A stretch of 64,000 nucleotides of DNA from JAGBWK01 sp964544595 (lineage in GTDB: Bacteria > Bacteroidota > Bacteroidia > Bacteroidales > Muribaculaceae). A program made the position numbers and the translations under genes. Positions 51,727-60,473 of this stretch are shown one piece after another. The notes beneath the pieces were generated by a model. It was given only the letters and a program-made list of their open reading frames with translations. It had not been told where the DNA came from and did no database searches. The first letter of the stretch is position 1; every line of letters begins with the position of its first letter. The DNA is taken from contig CAZJBM010000009.1 of the NCBI GenBank assembly GCA_964544595.1, positions 1 through 64,000 on the forward strand, in the 5' to 3' direction.

Positions 51727-52887
51727 TCACTCTTTGCGTCGGATTTTCACGGGAATCGCCCCTTCGGGCACTTCCTTGACGAGCAGGGCGAGATGGCCTC
51801 CGCCTCCAGCGCCGCACATTTTCCATGCCAGAGCCCCGTTGCCTTTCCATACGTCGATAAACTCCTGTACCCCCGGCTGCATCATAGCGGGGAACATTGC
51901 CACTTGGGCCTCAAACGAGGCGTTGTAGCCCTCGGCGAGAGCGTCGAGGTCGTGGCGCATTATCGCGTCCCAGCAGCGGTCGGCGGCTTCGGTGAGAGCT
52001 TTCACCTTCTCCTCGGTGATGTCCTTACCTTGCACGACGTTGGTGCCTGGTCGGCGTGGGAACATCGGCACGAGGCATAGGTGGCTTTCAAGCCATGAAA
52101 GCGTCTCCTCGTCGTGGCACGCCTCGATGCGCATCGGCCAATAGCAGTTGTCGTAGTAGTGACGCGTCAGCCCCGACATGCATATTCCGATAGCGTCTTG
52201 AGCGCCTGAGATATGGCCTTTGTTCTCCGGGTCGTTCTCGAAGCAGAAGAGCAGGCGGGCAAGCATCTCCTCGTTGTAGTTGGGAAGCTCGTAGGGCCAT
52301 ATCTTCTTGGCGGCGTTGCGGGTGGAGGTCGACATGCCGCCGCGCTCCATGAATTCCATCGTCGGCTCGATAGATATTGTCAGCGCCCATCCGGGGTGCT
52401 TTTCCGACACGTAGGGCTGGTCGATCCATGTGCCGGCTATGTCGATACGGTAGGGGAGATGCGACTTCACGTCGCGGCGCAGGCTGGTGGTAGAGCGAGC
52501 CTTCAGGCCTGAGTCGGGTACGCGCTCAAGCTCGATGTACTCGATGCCGCGTTGGCGGCAAAACTCGCGCTTCGTGTCGGAGCCGCCGTCGGAGTTCACC
52601 ACGAATATATCGGGCTTCACCATATCCACGGTGTTGACGAAGTCCATCATGCCGGAGCCTTTGTTGATATAGGCGTCGGTCACGTAGCGGATCGCTTTCA
52701 CCATATAAAGCCGCTCGTTTTCTGAGTATACGGTCTTGCGGTTCTTCAGGTCTTCGATGGTTGAGTCGGAGCCTATACCGACGTAGAGATCGCCGAATTG
52801 CGACGCTTCCTTAAAAAAAGCCACATGGCCGCTATGAAGCATATCATAGCAGCCAGAGACAAATACTTTCTTACGCTTTTCAGCCAT
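51727..52887 (-). CDS. Nucleotidyltransferase fused to a divergent GHMP-kinase-like domain
   Basis: A 386-residue two-domain protein. Residues 1-135 are a cytidylyltransferase-like fold with FVSGCYDMLHSGH (HSGH 18-21) and the GLKARSTTSLRR end motif of the HldE/TagD type. Residues 144-386 resemble a GHMP kinase of the heptose- or fucokinase type: LPYRIDIAG, a GAQDAIG element (228-234) and KMCGAGGGGHLALL. The usual glycine/serine-rich ATP loop (PxxxGLGSS) is replaced by GGMSTSTRNAA near 183-193, so kinase activity is uncertain. A sugar-nucleotide role is inferred. Confidence 0.75.
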   Translation of the reverse strand: MAEKRKKVFVSGCYDMLHSGHVAFFKEASQFGDLYVGIGSDSTIEDLKNRKTVYSENERLYMVKAIRYVTDAYINKGSGMMDFVNTVDMVKPDIFVVNSDGGSDTKREFCRQRGIEYIELERVPDSGLKARSTTSLRRDVKSHLPYRIDIAGTWIDQPYVSEKHPGWALTISIEPTMEFMERGGMSTSTRNAAKKIWPYELPNYNEEMLARLLFCFENDPENKGHISGAQDAIGICMSGLTRHYYDNCYWPMRIEACHDEETLSWLESHLCLVPMFPRRPGTNVVQGKDITEEKVKALTEAADRCWDAIMRHDLDALAEGYNASFEAQVAMFPAMMQPGVQEFIDVWKGNGALAWKMCGAGGGGHLALLVKEVPEGAIPVKIRRKE

Positions 52888-52939
52888 TGGTGATTGTATG
52901 GTATTGATTTAGTGACAAATTTTTGGGGCGGCGGAGCGT

Positions 52940-54124
52940 TTAATCCTCGTCGATATCCTCGTCGATAGAGAAATCATCGGGAAGTTCGTCGTCGAAGTCG
53001 AGGTCGTCGGCATTGACTGCCGCGGGATCTTTGGGAGCGGGAGCCGGGGCGGTGAATGATGTTTTCTTCCCTTTGGGCGCGCGGGCTGCCTCGTCGGCCG
53101 CCTTCATCGCTGCCATTATCTTCGCTTCGAGCTCTTCGGCGAGTTCGGGATTATCCTCGATCACGCGCTTGGCCGCGTCGCGGCCCTGGGCGAGTTTCGA
53201 ATCCTCGTAGCTGAACCACGATCCGCTCTTCTTGATGATGCCGTATTCGACGCCGAGGTCGAGTATCTCGTAGGCTTTGGAGATACCTTCGCCAAACATG
53301 ATGTCAAACTCGCAGCGGCGGAAGGGGGGAGCGACCTTATTCTTCACTATTTTGACCTTGGTGTGACGGCCGAGCACGTCGTCGCCATCCTTTATCGAGG
53401 TGCCGGGGCGTATGTCGATGCGCACCGATGCGTAGAATTTCAGCGCGTTGCCGCCGGTGGTAGTCTCCGAGGGGCCGAACATCGCGCCGATGTTGGCGCG
53501 GAGCTGGTTGATGAATATGCAGGTAGTATTGGTGCGGGAGATGGCGCCTGTGAGTTTGCGCATTGCTTGCGACATCAGGCGAGCCTGAAGGCCCATGTTG
53601 CGGTCGCCCATTTCGCCCTCGATCTCGTTCTTGGGGGTGAGGGCCGCTACCGAGTCTACCACGATGATGTCGACCGCGGCCGAGCGGATAAGCTGCTCTG
53701 TGATCTCGAGAGCTTGCTCGCCGTTGTCGGGCTGTGCCATGAGCAATTCGTCGACGTTCACGCCCAATTTCTCCGCGTAAAAGCGGTCGAAGGCGTGCTC
53801 CGCGTCGATTATAGCAGCGATGCCGCCGCGCTTTTGCGCCTCAGCGATGGCGTGGATGGCGAGAGTCGTTTTACCCGACGACTCGGGGCCGAAGATTTCT
53901 ATGATGCGGCCTTTGGGAAAGCCTCCGACGCCGAGTGCGTAGTTGAGGCCGATCGAGCCGGTGGGGATTACCTCGACTGCCTCGACCGCGTCGTCGCCCA
54001 AGCGCATGATCGCGCCTTTGCCGTACGACTTCTCGATTTGGCCCATAGCGGCTTGTAAAGCCGCGAATTTCGCCTCGCGGGGGTCGGCGGGTGCCTTGAC
54101 GGTCTTTTTTGTTTCTTTAGCCAT
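52940..54124 (-). CDS. recA: Recombinase A
   Basis: A 394-residue DNA strand-exchange protein. Walker A is GPESSGKTT (about 79-87), Walker B is in VDIIVVDSV, and the L1/L2 DNA-binding regions GDRNMGLQARLMSQ and NQLRANIGAMFG are present. The N terminus is extended with Lys/Pro residues, and the C terminus carries an unusually long Asp-rich tail (FDDELPDDFSIDEDIDED), typical of an autoregulatory acidic tail. A TAACTTTG promoter element lies 26 bases upstream. A restriction-modification pair lies just beyond its promoter. Confidence 0.98.
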   Translation of the reverse strand: MAKETKKTVKAPADPREAKFAALQAAMGQIEKSYGKGAIMRLGDDAVEAVEVIPTGSIGLNYALGVGGFPKGRIIEIFGPESSGKTTLAIHAIAEAQKRGGIAAIIDAEHAFDRFYAEKLGVNVDELLMAQPDNGEQALEITEQLIRSAAVDIIVVDSVAALTPKNEIEGEMGDRNMGLQARLMSQAMRKLTGAISRTNTTCIFINQLRANIGAMFGPSETTTGGNALKFYASVRIDIRPGTSIKDGDDVLGRHTKVKIVKNKVAPPFRRCEFDIMFGEGISKAYEILDLGVEYGIIKKSGSWFSYEDSKLAQGRDAAKRVIEDNPELAEELEAKIMAAMKAADEAARAPKGKKTSFTAPAPAPKDPAAVNADDLDFDDELPDDFSIDEDIDED

Positions 54125-54149
54125 GATTTATGTGGTTTTATTGATTATA

Positions 54150-54157
54150 CAAAGTTA
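54150..54157 (-). promoter_or_regulatory. -7 element of the recA promoter
   Basis: Minus-strand TAACTTTG, exact TAnnTTTG, 25 bases before recA. No obvious LexA-type operator was recognised. Confidence 0.6.
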
Positions 54158-54214
54158 TTGATTTGATAACGCGAATATAACTCTTGCGTTGGGCAACTCA
54201 ATCGCCCGCGTCGG

Positions 54215-55276
54215 TTAAATTTCCTTAAATCCACCATCTCCGTATTTAACAGCAGGATCAAAGATCCTATAACAGACGACTCCATTGTTAATATCATAAG
54301 GCTTGTATAGTCGTTTGGCTGATGAAATACATTTTTCAATTGCAGGCATGTTGGTACCTTCTGGAGCGGAAAGAGGGTTGTCTTTGATATATGCCGATAT
54401 GCAATCGCCAATAAATTTAGCTAAATTTACAGGAACGGCATTGCCAATCATTTGCTCCTTATCGGTCTTAGTGCCGAGAAATTTAAATTCCTTAGGGAAG
54501 GTTTGTATGCGGCTACGCTCTTCGGTTGTTAATGGGCGCAGGCCTTCGGTCGACTTGGCGGCATCGCCGGGATGAATAGGATAACCAACAGGGACAGGCC
54601 GATTGACGCCGCGAATTGTGGGACTCGGCTCGTCGACGCTGAATATTCCTCGGCGCTGGTAGCTGCGCGGATGTCGGTAATAATACTTTATATCTAATTC
54701 ATCCCCGAAATATTCGGCGACGGTCATCTGCTTTTTGCCGAGTCGAGATTTTAATGTATCGCACATGAAATCATCAGGTTGGTCAATGCAACCGATGAGT
54801 ACAAAACGTTTTCTTGCCTGAGGCACTCCGCATAGGCTCGCGTCAAGAATGGTTTGTGTAAGCCCGTAACCGGCTCTACTGAATATCTCTCTCGCCTCGA
54901 CGAGTTTTTGTGTCTTAAGTATGCGGGCCACGTTTTCCATTACAAACCATTTCGGCTTGACAATAGAAATAATTTTCGCATAATCGACCGTAAGATCTCC
55001 GCGCCCGTTGTTCTCGTTTCGCTTACCGGCCGAGGAGAAATCCTGGCACGGCGGCCCACCTATAATCATCTGTGGCTGAAATTCCTCAATTAGCGGCACC
55101 ACCTCGTCAATTTTTGACAAATCAACTTTGAGGGCCGGATGACTGAAATTGGCCTCATACACAGCCAAAGCACTATCCCAGAAATCCATACCGACGGCCA
55201 CATCGTGTCCTGCCGATTGAAATCCGAGGCTCATGCCACCGCATCCGCAGAAAAGGTCAACTATTCTCATTATCAA
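54215..55276 (-). CDS. DNA (cytosine-5-)-methyltransferase
   Basis: A 353-residue C5-cytosine methyltransferase with all main motifs: I DLFCGCGGMSLGF (8-20), IV GGPPCQDFS with catalytic Cys78, VI MENV (113-116), VIII near RKRFVLIG, IX/X in the C-terminal RSRIQTFPKEF and QMIGNAVPV. The first codons read M-I-M; starting at the second Met (55270) gives the usual MRIVDLFCG opening. It overlaps the upstream endonuclease gene by 20 (or 14) bases, so expression is coupled. It protects host DNA from the partner enzyme. Its DNA is AT-richer than the flanking genes. Confidence 0.95.
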   Translation of the reverse strand: MIMRIVDLFCGCGGMSLGFQSAGHDVAVGMDFWDSALAVYEANFSHPALKVDLSKIDEVVPLIEEFQPQMIIGGPPCQDFSSAGKRNENNGRGDLTVDYAKIISIVKPKWFVMENVARILKTQKLVEAREIFSRAGYGLTQTILDASLCGVPQARKRFVLIGCIDQPDDFMCDTLKSRLGKKQMTVAEYFGDELDIKYYYRHPRSYQRRGIFSVDEPSPTIRGVNRPVPVGYPIHPGDAAKSTEGLRPLTTEERSRIQTFPKEFKFLGTKTDKEQMIGNAVPVNLAKFIGDCISAYIKDNPLSAPEGTNMPAIEKCISSAKRLYKPYDINNGVVCYRIFDPAVKYGDGGFKEI

Positions 55277-56333
55277 ATAATTCAGGGTTACTTACTAAAA
55301 CGGCATCAAATCTTCGCTCTGGGCTTAGTAGGTTTTGTCCGCCTCCTAATATGATATGTTTTATGTCATGTTTTGAAACGCGCGGATTAGCCAGTTCGTC
55401 GCATTTCATGAGAGGATATGTGAGCGACCCGCTTAATGCGAATGCTTTGTCATTGGCTATGTTGTAAGAGTGAAGCCTTACAATTCGTCTATAGTCAAAC
55501 TGCTCATAAACTGCATAGTCAAACAACATTCGGTATAACCATATTATGGTGCGCATGAAGCGCGTTATTTTCTTTGTGTCCTCTTTTTGTTTGACGCACA
55601 TCTGAATTACTGCCAAATTTGACCATACGAATACATCGAGGCAGTTATCGGCAAGAATTGGTTTGGAGCCTTTAGTTTTCCAAATAGGTTGAACTATCAG
55701 AGGGGCCTGTCGGTCGTGCAAATAGCTGCTTACAGCCAATACAGCTTCTTTTATTTTTCTGTAATGGGGGAGAACTGATTCTATATCCTCCCAATGATTT
55801 ATTTGTGGTACAGTACCCAATAAATCCTTGAGTTTGTTTCTCCCTTCGGCATCTGAGAAATTTGAGCAGATGCTGCATGCTAGAAAATTGATTGTCGGGG
55901 GTCTGACAACTATTTCGCAACTATATCTATGCTCAGGCAGATTCTTGGTGGTATTATCGGGAATAGCTGTAAGCTTGATTTCAAGCCCAGCAAGATTGGT
56001 CCCTGTAGAGCCGTTCATCATTACGAGGTCAATCTTCTCTCGCTGGCCAGTATAGAAGCGCTCAAATCCCGAAAATCCAGCCTCGAAGTTATAGTATGCG
56101 TTAGGTGAAAGCGGATCGATACGATAGAGTTCCTCGCCCGATATGTATTTATGGAGCAACGTGTTGCTTGCGTCAATGACCAAATACACAGGTTGGATGC
56201 CCTTATACGACATCCATGCCACTAATGAGGCAGGAAAAGAGCTGTTGAATTGGTTTTTTCCCCAACTTTCTTCCTTTGAATAATCTCGGCTTGAATTGTT
56301 GTGGTTTTGGCCGAATAGTCCAGGTGATTGCAT
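55257..56333 (-). CDS. Type II restriction endonuclease, HindVP-like
   Basis: A 358-residue protein resembling the HindVP/HgiDI endonuclease family: LFGQNHNNSSRDYS and WGKNQFNSSFP at the N terminus and a PD-(D/E)xK-type core with Asp102, Glu118 and Lys120 in AGLEIKLTAIPD. Characterised relatives cut GRCGYC; that specificity is inferred. The gene precedes and overlaps the methyltransferase gene, an order in which the toxic enzyme is transcribed first. No C-protein gene is seen. It is intact and AT-rich compared with recA and rsmD. Confidence 0.82.
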   Translation of the reverse strand: MQSPGLFGQNHNNSSRDYSKEESWGKNQFNSSFPASLVAWMSYKGIQPVYLVIDASNTLLHKYISGEELYRIDPLSPNAYYNFEAGFSGFERFYTGQREKIDLVMMNGSTGTNLAGLEIKLTAIPDNTTKNLPEHRYSCEIVVRPPTINFLACSICSNFSDAEGRNKLKDLLGTVPQINHWEDIESVLPHYRKIKEAVLAVSSYLHDRQAPLIVQPIWKTKGSKPILADNCLDVFVWSNLAVIQMCVKQKEDTKKITRFMRTIIWLYRMLFDYAVYEQFDYRRIVRLHSYNIANDKAFALSGSLTYPLMKCDELANPRVSKHDIKHIILGGGQNLLSPERRFDAVLVSNPELFDNENS

Positions 56334-56345
56334 AATGAATTGGAA

Positions 56346-56888
56346 TTACTCGGGGATTTGGAAGATGGAGAAGTTGACTGAGCCGTAGGCGCGGTGCTGG
56401 GCGAAGTGGGGGAGGTCGGAGAAATCGTATTTTTTCGAGTGCTCGATGATAAATACGCTCCCTGGTTTAAGAAGCTTTGAATTAAGCACTTTAGTCGGGA
56501 TTTCGCCGAAGTCGGGGAGGTCGTATGGAGGGTCGGCAAACACGATGTCGAAGGGCGCGGGAGCGGCTTCGATGTATTTGAGCGCATCGGTTTTGAGCAG
56601 TGTCAGATTGTCGATGTTGAGTTGCTGGGCCACTTTGCGTATGAAGTTATACTGCGTGGCGGCTTTTTCGACGGCCGTCACTCGCGAGCAACCCCTCGAA
56701 AGAAATTCGAGCGTGATGGCTCCCGTTCCCGCAAAGAGGTCGAGCGCGGTCGGCTCATCGTCGAAGTCGACGATGTTTTCGAGCACGTTGAAAATGTTCT
56801 CGCGGGCGAAGTCGGTGGTCGGGCGAGCTGTTATGTTGGTGGGCACGTCGAAGCGACGACGGCCGTATTTTCCGCGGATTATTCGCAT
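56346..56888 (-). CDS. rsmD: 16S rRNA (guanine(966)-N2)-methyltransferase
   Basis: A 180-residue Rossmann-fold methyltransferase. It begins MRIIRGKYGRRRF, has the SAM loop LDLFAGTGAITLEFLSRG (about 54-71) and catalytic DPPYDLP near 117-123. Modification of G966 in 16S rRNA is expected. It overlaps the upstream DUF3822 gene by 10 bases, a pairing often seen in Bacteroidota. The restriction-modification genes follow 12 bases after the start of intergenic sequence, so they were inserted next to a conserved pair. Confidence 0.95.
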   Translation of the reverse strand: MRIIRGKYGRRRFDVPTNITARPTTDFARENIFNVLENIVDFDDEPTALDLFAGTGAITLEFLSRGCSRVTAVEKAATQYNFIRKVAQQLNIDNLTLLKTDALKYIEAAPAPFDIVFADPPYDLPDFGEIPTKVLNSKLLKPGSVFIIEHSKKYDFSDLPHFAQHRAYGSVNFSIFQIPE

Positions 56889-57709
56889 AGTGGTAGGATT
56901 ATGAGGTCGAAGGGTGAGGTTAGAGAGATGCGTCCGGCGCGGTACATCTCCGAGGGGAATATCATAGGCATCACCGACGAGCGGAATTCGCGCAATCCCT
57001 TGATTATCTGGTCGCGGCGGGGGCGGCTGCCGGTCACGAGCGTCTCGTTCACTTCATAGCCGCCGGGGGGAGTCGTGGAGGCGAGGATATAGTAGATGAG
57101 GTCCGACGGCTCTTTGTAGGCAAATCGGTTGGCCAAATACAGGCGGTCGTGGCTGAGCACTATTATATCGGCCGAAAACTCGCGCACGTTGATGAAGGCT
57201 TTGGTCGTGTTGCCGTGGTGGAGTTGGCGTCGCAGGTATTTGATGAGCGGAACGAGGTGGCTGAAAAACGCCACGTTGCCAATCGTGCGCCTGATGAAGT
57301 TGAGCTCCGTCTCCTTGATGGCCGAGATGGCGCGGGCGTTGAAGCCCTCAAGGGCGTTGTCAATCAGTTGGTCGCGCTCCTCGGTTTCGGGGTGGGCTAT
57401 GCTGAAGAGCGCGCGTATCTCCGCCTCATCGGTAATTTCATCGGGGATGAGCATGAAATTGGCCGACTCGATTTCGACGTTGGTTTTCGCGAAATCGGCC
57501 AGCAGAAGAGGGTTGTCGTAGACGATGCCCTCGATAGCCTTCTGGCGCTCGTCGCCCTCGGTCGGTATGGCGAATTGTCTGACGATGAGCGAGTTGTCTT
57601 CCAACGGATTATATATCATCACCGTCAGCGAGTCGGCTCCGATGCGCATGCCGAGCTGGCAGTAGGCCGAGTTTTGCAGTAAGTCGGGTGTAAGGGGTGT
57701 ATCGCTCAT
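56879..57709 (-). CDS. DUF3822-family protein
   Basis: A 276-residue cytosolic protein of the DUF3822 family, recognised mainly from its fixed position overlapping rsmD and from the actin/hexokinase-like duplicated pattern (LGMRIGADSLTVMIYNP, IVLSHDRLYLANRFAYKEPSDLIYYIL). The fold may resemble sugar kinases or ATPases, but the function is unknown. It is preceded by the Ig-like lipoprotein gene 24 bases upstream on the same strand. Confidence 0.82.
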   Translation of the reverse strand: MSDTPLTPDLLQNSAYCQLGMRIGADSLTVMIYNPLEDNSLIVRQFAIPTEGDERQKAIEGIVYDNPLLLADFAKTNVEIESANFMLIPDEITDEAEIRALFSIAHPETEERDQLIDNALEGFNARAISAIKETELNFIRRTIGNVAFFSHLVPLIKYLRRQLHHGNTTKAFINVREFSADIIVLSHDRLYLANRFAYKEPSDLIYYILASTTPPGGYEVNETLVTGSRPRRDQIIKGLREFRSSVMPMIFPSEMYRAGRISLTSPFDLIILPLCE

Positions 57710-57733
57710 GGGTAATAGGATATCGTTGAGTGG

Positions 57734-59719
57734 CTAATAACCGCGGAACCCGGTGTTGCCTGTCCGGGAGTTGTTGCCGAAGCCGGGGTTGTAGAATTCT
57801 TCATCCTCGTCCTCCTCGTCTTCGTCGTTTTCAAGTGGCTTTTCCTTGGTCTGAGGCTTGTTTTTCTTTATTTCGTAAGGCTTCTGCAGGTCTACGGGCA
57901 TCTCGTTGAGATCCCATGTCTGCGAGAGGTCCCAGTTCTTCTTTAGGTTGAGTTTCTTCGGGTAATAGTAAATCTCGTCGGGCTGCTGCTTCAGGGCGAT
58001 ATTGCCCGTGTCCCAGAGGCCGTTGCCGTTGCGGTCGATGAATGCCCTGGCATAGTAGGTGCCGGGAGTGAGGTATTCAAACGTCGCTTTGCCGTTGACC
58101 GCCTCGGCTTTAGCGACAGGCGAGTCCGACGTGTTAAGTAGCTCCACCACTACGTTTTGCCCCGGATCGTAGCCGCTAAGGTTGAACACTATCATCGAGT
58201 ACTCGTCGGTTGGCTTGACCGTAAACTCGCTCGAGATCGGCTTGATATGTTCCCCGTATATCCCTACGATGGCTGCCGAGTCGGCCACGAATTTGTATTT
58301 CACGCCCGGCTCCCAATTATAGTGCAGCGAGTAGTTGAGTAGCAGATTGGCCGAGTCGCGTACGAGCGGTTGCGGCCCTAAGTCGGTCCACACGGTGTCG
58401 CGCAGCACTTCGAGCCTGATTCCGTCGGCGATAATAGTGTCGATAGGTTGCGAAGCCTTGAAGCGCAGCGGCAGGTAGAGGTCGTGGCTTCCGCGGCTCG
58501 TCATGTTGAAGTCCATGAAAGTGATTTCGGGGGCTGAAATCGAGTCCGTTTCTTCGCCTTTTTTCTTTTTCTTCTTATCCTTATCCTTGTCGGCGGTCTT
58601 GGCGTTCGACGATTTGTTGATGAATTTTAGCGTGTCGGTTGTCCATGAGAGCTGGTCGAGCGTGTCGGTGCGCAGATAGCGCGCTTCGATAAGCAGCGTG
58701 TCGGTGCGCATCACTTCGCGGTCTTTGATCCAGTAGGTCAGCGTGTCGCGCAGCCCTGTGTGGTTGAGCAGGGCCACGTCGCCGAGCATCTTGCCGGCCG
58801 CCGGGCCGTTGAGCAGCTTCATCGCGGGCAGAGTGTCCGACGGTGCCCCTAATTCCATATATATGCGTGTTGAGTCGACTCGCGAATGGGTCTTCAGGTA
58901 TTGCGGTTTGTAGTTCTCGTTAAACCAGGTCAGCAGCACGTCGTTGGGTAGGTAGCGCACCCCCTCGCGTATCGCTATCGAGTCCGAGCCGTTGGAGGCG
59001 CGGAGCGTGTCTACCACCTCGATTCGCTCTACCGACGGAGAGATAGTGAAATCATAGAAAGCTACGTCTTCCGAGCGGTCCCAGTGGTAGTCGCGGTTCA
59101 TGTCGTTGATGGCGAATAACTTATATTCCCCCTCCGCGAGATTTCGGATCACAAACTGGCCGTATTGGTTGGTCTTCGCGATGCGGTCCATCGGGAGCGT
59201 GGTGATAGCCGAGTCGGCGAGATTGGAGTAGACCCCGACGATCATCCCCTGCGCCGGCTCCAGGTTGCGCGAGTTGAAGAGCATCCCGCTGATCACCAGC
59301 GAGTCTCGCGTCGGGCCTGTCGAGAAGTCGAGCGCGAAGCCGTCGAGTATGTTCCCCTCGTTGAGGTCGCGGATTGCGTCGGAGAAGTCGATGGTGTAGG
59401 TCACGTTGTCGAGCAGCGTGTCCTGCAGCTCCACGCTCAGGTGCTTTCCGTTGGCCGATACGCGGGGCATCTTTTTCTGCACCGGCGACACCACCACCTT
59501 GTTCATCACGTCCTCTACCTTGATGTTCTCGTTGAATGTGGCCGTCAGCTTGTTCCCCTTGAAGTTAACCTCGCCGGGCGCGGGATCCGAGCGCACAAAC
59601 ACCGGGGGGAGCTCATCTTTAGGCCCACCCTCCGGACGCCCTATGCTCGCGCATGCCGCCATTGCCAGTATCGCGGCGGCGCCCAGTATTATATGAAGTA
59701 TAAGTTGCTTTCTGCTCAT
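57734..59719 (-). CDS. Ig-like (SbsA/Big_5-type) surface lipoprotein
   Basis: A 661-residue lipoprotein. The signal ends MAACAS with the lipid Cys near residue 24. The N-terminal Ig-like domain (about 38-135, PPVFVRSDPAPGEVNFKG, VEDVMNKVVVSPV) is of the SbsA/Big_5 type. A carboxypeptidase-regulatory-like beta domain follows (about 155-215, YGQFVIRNLAEGEYKLFAINDMNRD). A Lys-rich segment lies near 385-395. The C terminus has a Glu/Asp run and an Asn/Gly-rich tail. It is a conserved Bacteroidota surface protein of unknown role. Confidence 0.85.
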   Translation of the reverse strand: MSRKQLILHIILGAAAILAMAACASIGRPEGGPKDELPPVFVRSDPAPGEVNFKGNKLTATFNENIKVEDVMNKVVVSPVQKKMPRVSANGKHLSVELQDTLLDNVTYTIDFSDAIRDLNEGNILDGFALDFSTGPTRDSLVISGMLFNSRNLEPAQGMIVGVYSNLADSAITTLPMDRIAKTNQYGQFVIRNLAEGEYKLFAINDMNRDYHWDRSEDVAFYDFTISPSVERIEVVDTLRASNGSDSIAIREGVRYLPNDVLLTWFNENYKPQYLKTHSRVDSTRIYMELGAPSDTLPAMKLLNGPAAGKMLGDVALLNHTGLRDTLTYWIKDREVMRTDTLLIEARYLRTDTLDQLSWTTDTLKFINKSSNAKTADKDKDKKKKKKGEETDSISAPEITFMDFNMTSRGSHDLYLPLRFKASQPIDTIIADGIRLEVLRDTVWTDLGPQPLVRDSANLLLNYSLHYNWEPGVKYKFVADSAAIVGIYGEHIKPISSEFTVKPTDEYSMIVFNLSGYDPGQNVVVELLNTSDSPVAKAEAVNGKATFEYLTPGTYYARAFIDRNGNGLWDTGNIALKQQPDEIYYYPKKLNLKKNWDLSQTWDLNEMPVDLQKPYEIKKNKPQTKEKPLENDEDEEDEDEEFYNPGFGNNSRTGNTGFRGY

Positions 59720-59737
59720 TTAGGGATTGGGTTATAT

Positions 59738-59759
59738 GAAAACAACGCCGAAGCGTTGT
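59738..59759 (-). terminator. tRNA-Arg terminator with UUCG tetraloop
   Basis: On the minus strand ACAACGC-UUCG-GCGUUGU, closed by a C-G pair, then TTTT. It lies 71 bases downstream of the tRNA and just before the next gene start. Confidence 0.75.
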
Positions 59760-59829
59760 CTGTCCCAGAATGAAATCCGTCTCTGCCTGTTTTTCCAGAT
59801 CAGATATTTGGTCGAAATCAGGCTCTAAG

Positions 59830-59901
59830 TACCCCGGAGCAGAATCGAACTGCTATCTAAAGTTTAGGAAACTTCTATTCTATCCGTTGAACTACCGGGG
59901 C
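59830..59901 (-). tRNA. tRNA-Arg (anticodon CCU)
   Basis: A 72-base tRNA on the minus strand. The acceptor pairs GCCCCGG with CCGGGGT (one G-U), the D arm carries GTTCAACGGATAGAAT, the anticodon stem is GAAGT/ACTTT with loop TTCCTAA (CCU anticodon, decoding AGG), and the T arm is GCAGTTCGATTCTGC. CCA is not encoded. Confidence 0.95.
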
Positions 59902-59923
59902 GTGATTGCTTCCGCAAAGATAT

Positions 59924-60451
59924 TTATTTTTTGCGAGAATAGCAAACAAAACGGTAGCGCGCGCCGCTCTTTTCGTCCTCCGCCCAGTCTCCCGCTTCGC
60001 TCAGCTCCCATTCCGCGGGATCTATCGCGGGGAAAAACGTGTCGGCGCCCTCCGCCTCCGCGTCAATCTCCGTAAGTTGAAGCTTGTCGGCCGCGGGCAT
60101 GAATATCGAGTAGATAGCCCCGCCCCCTATGACGTAAGCCTCCTCCCCGCCTGCGGCCTTTATGGCCTCCTCGGGCGAGGCGGCCACCGTAAGGCGCGTC
60201 TTCGAGTCGCCTGCCGAGGCGTATCTCCCGAGTATGTCGGCCTTAAACGCCTCGTCGCGGCTCACCACTATGTTATGCCGCCCCGGTAGCGGCCCCCGGG
60301 GGAGTGCCTCAAACGTGCGCCGCCCCATCACTATGGGGTGGCCCGACGTGAGTGCCTTGAAATGCTTTAAGTCTTCCGATATGTAAAATGGTTGGTCGCC
60401 ATTGCGCCCTATCGCGCCATCGCGCGCCACTGCTGCTATTATCGTTATCAT
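59924..60451 (-). CDS. folA: Dihydrofolate reductase
   Basis: A 175-residue DHFR making tetrahydrofolate. It opens MITIIAAVARDGAIGRNGDQPF (the conserved Met20-like loop), with the NADPH-binding GHPIVMGRRTFEALPRGPLPGRHNIVVSR block and the EEAYVIGGGAIYSIFMPAADKLQLTEID block. The active-site acid is Glu/Asp in SEDLKHFKALT. A -7 element lies only five bases from the start codon, and a separate promoter-terminator unit lies further upstream. Confidence 0.95.
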   Translation of the reverse strand: MITIIAAVARDGAIGRNGDQPFYISEDLKHFKALTSGHPIVMGRRTFEALPRGPLPGRHNIVVSRDEAFKADILGRYASAGDSKTRLTVAASPEEAIKAAGGEEAYVIGGGAIYSIFMPAADKLQLTEIDAEAEGADTFFPAIDPAEWELSEAGDWAEDEKSGARYRFVCYSRKK

Positions 60452-60456
60452 GCGCG

Positions 60457-60464
60457 CAAAGTTA
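60457..60464 (-). promoter_or_regulatory. -7 element abutting folA
   Basis: Minus-strand TAACTTTG, exact TAnnTTTG, five bases before the ATG. A start about seven bases downstream would yield a leaderless or nearly leaderless mRNA. Confidence 0.5.
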
Positions 60465-60473
60465 AGTAATTTT

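Noticed and set aside
59760..59828. Possible decayed second copy of the 69-bp MITE beside tRNA-Arg
   Set aside because: One end reads CTGTCCCA and the other TTAGAGCCTG on the minus strand, but the inner sequences do not pair as inverted repeats; similarity is too short to claim.
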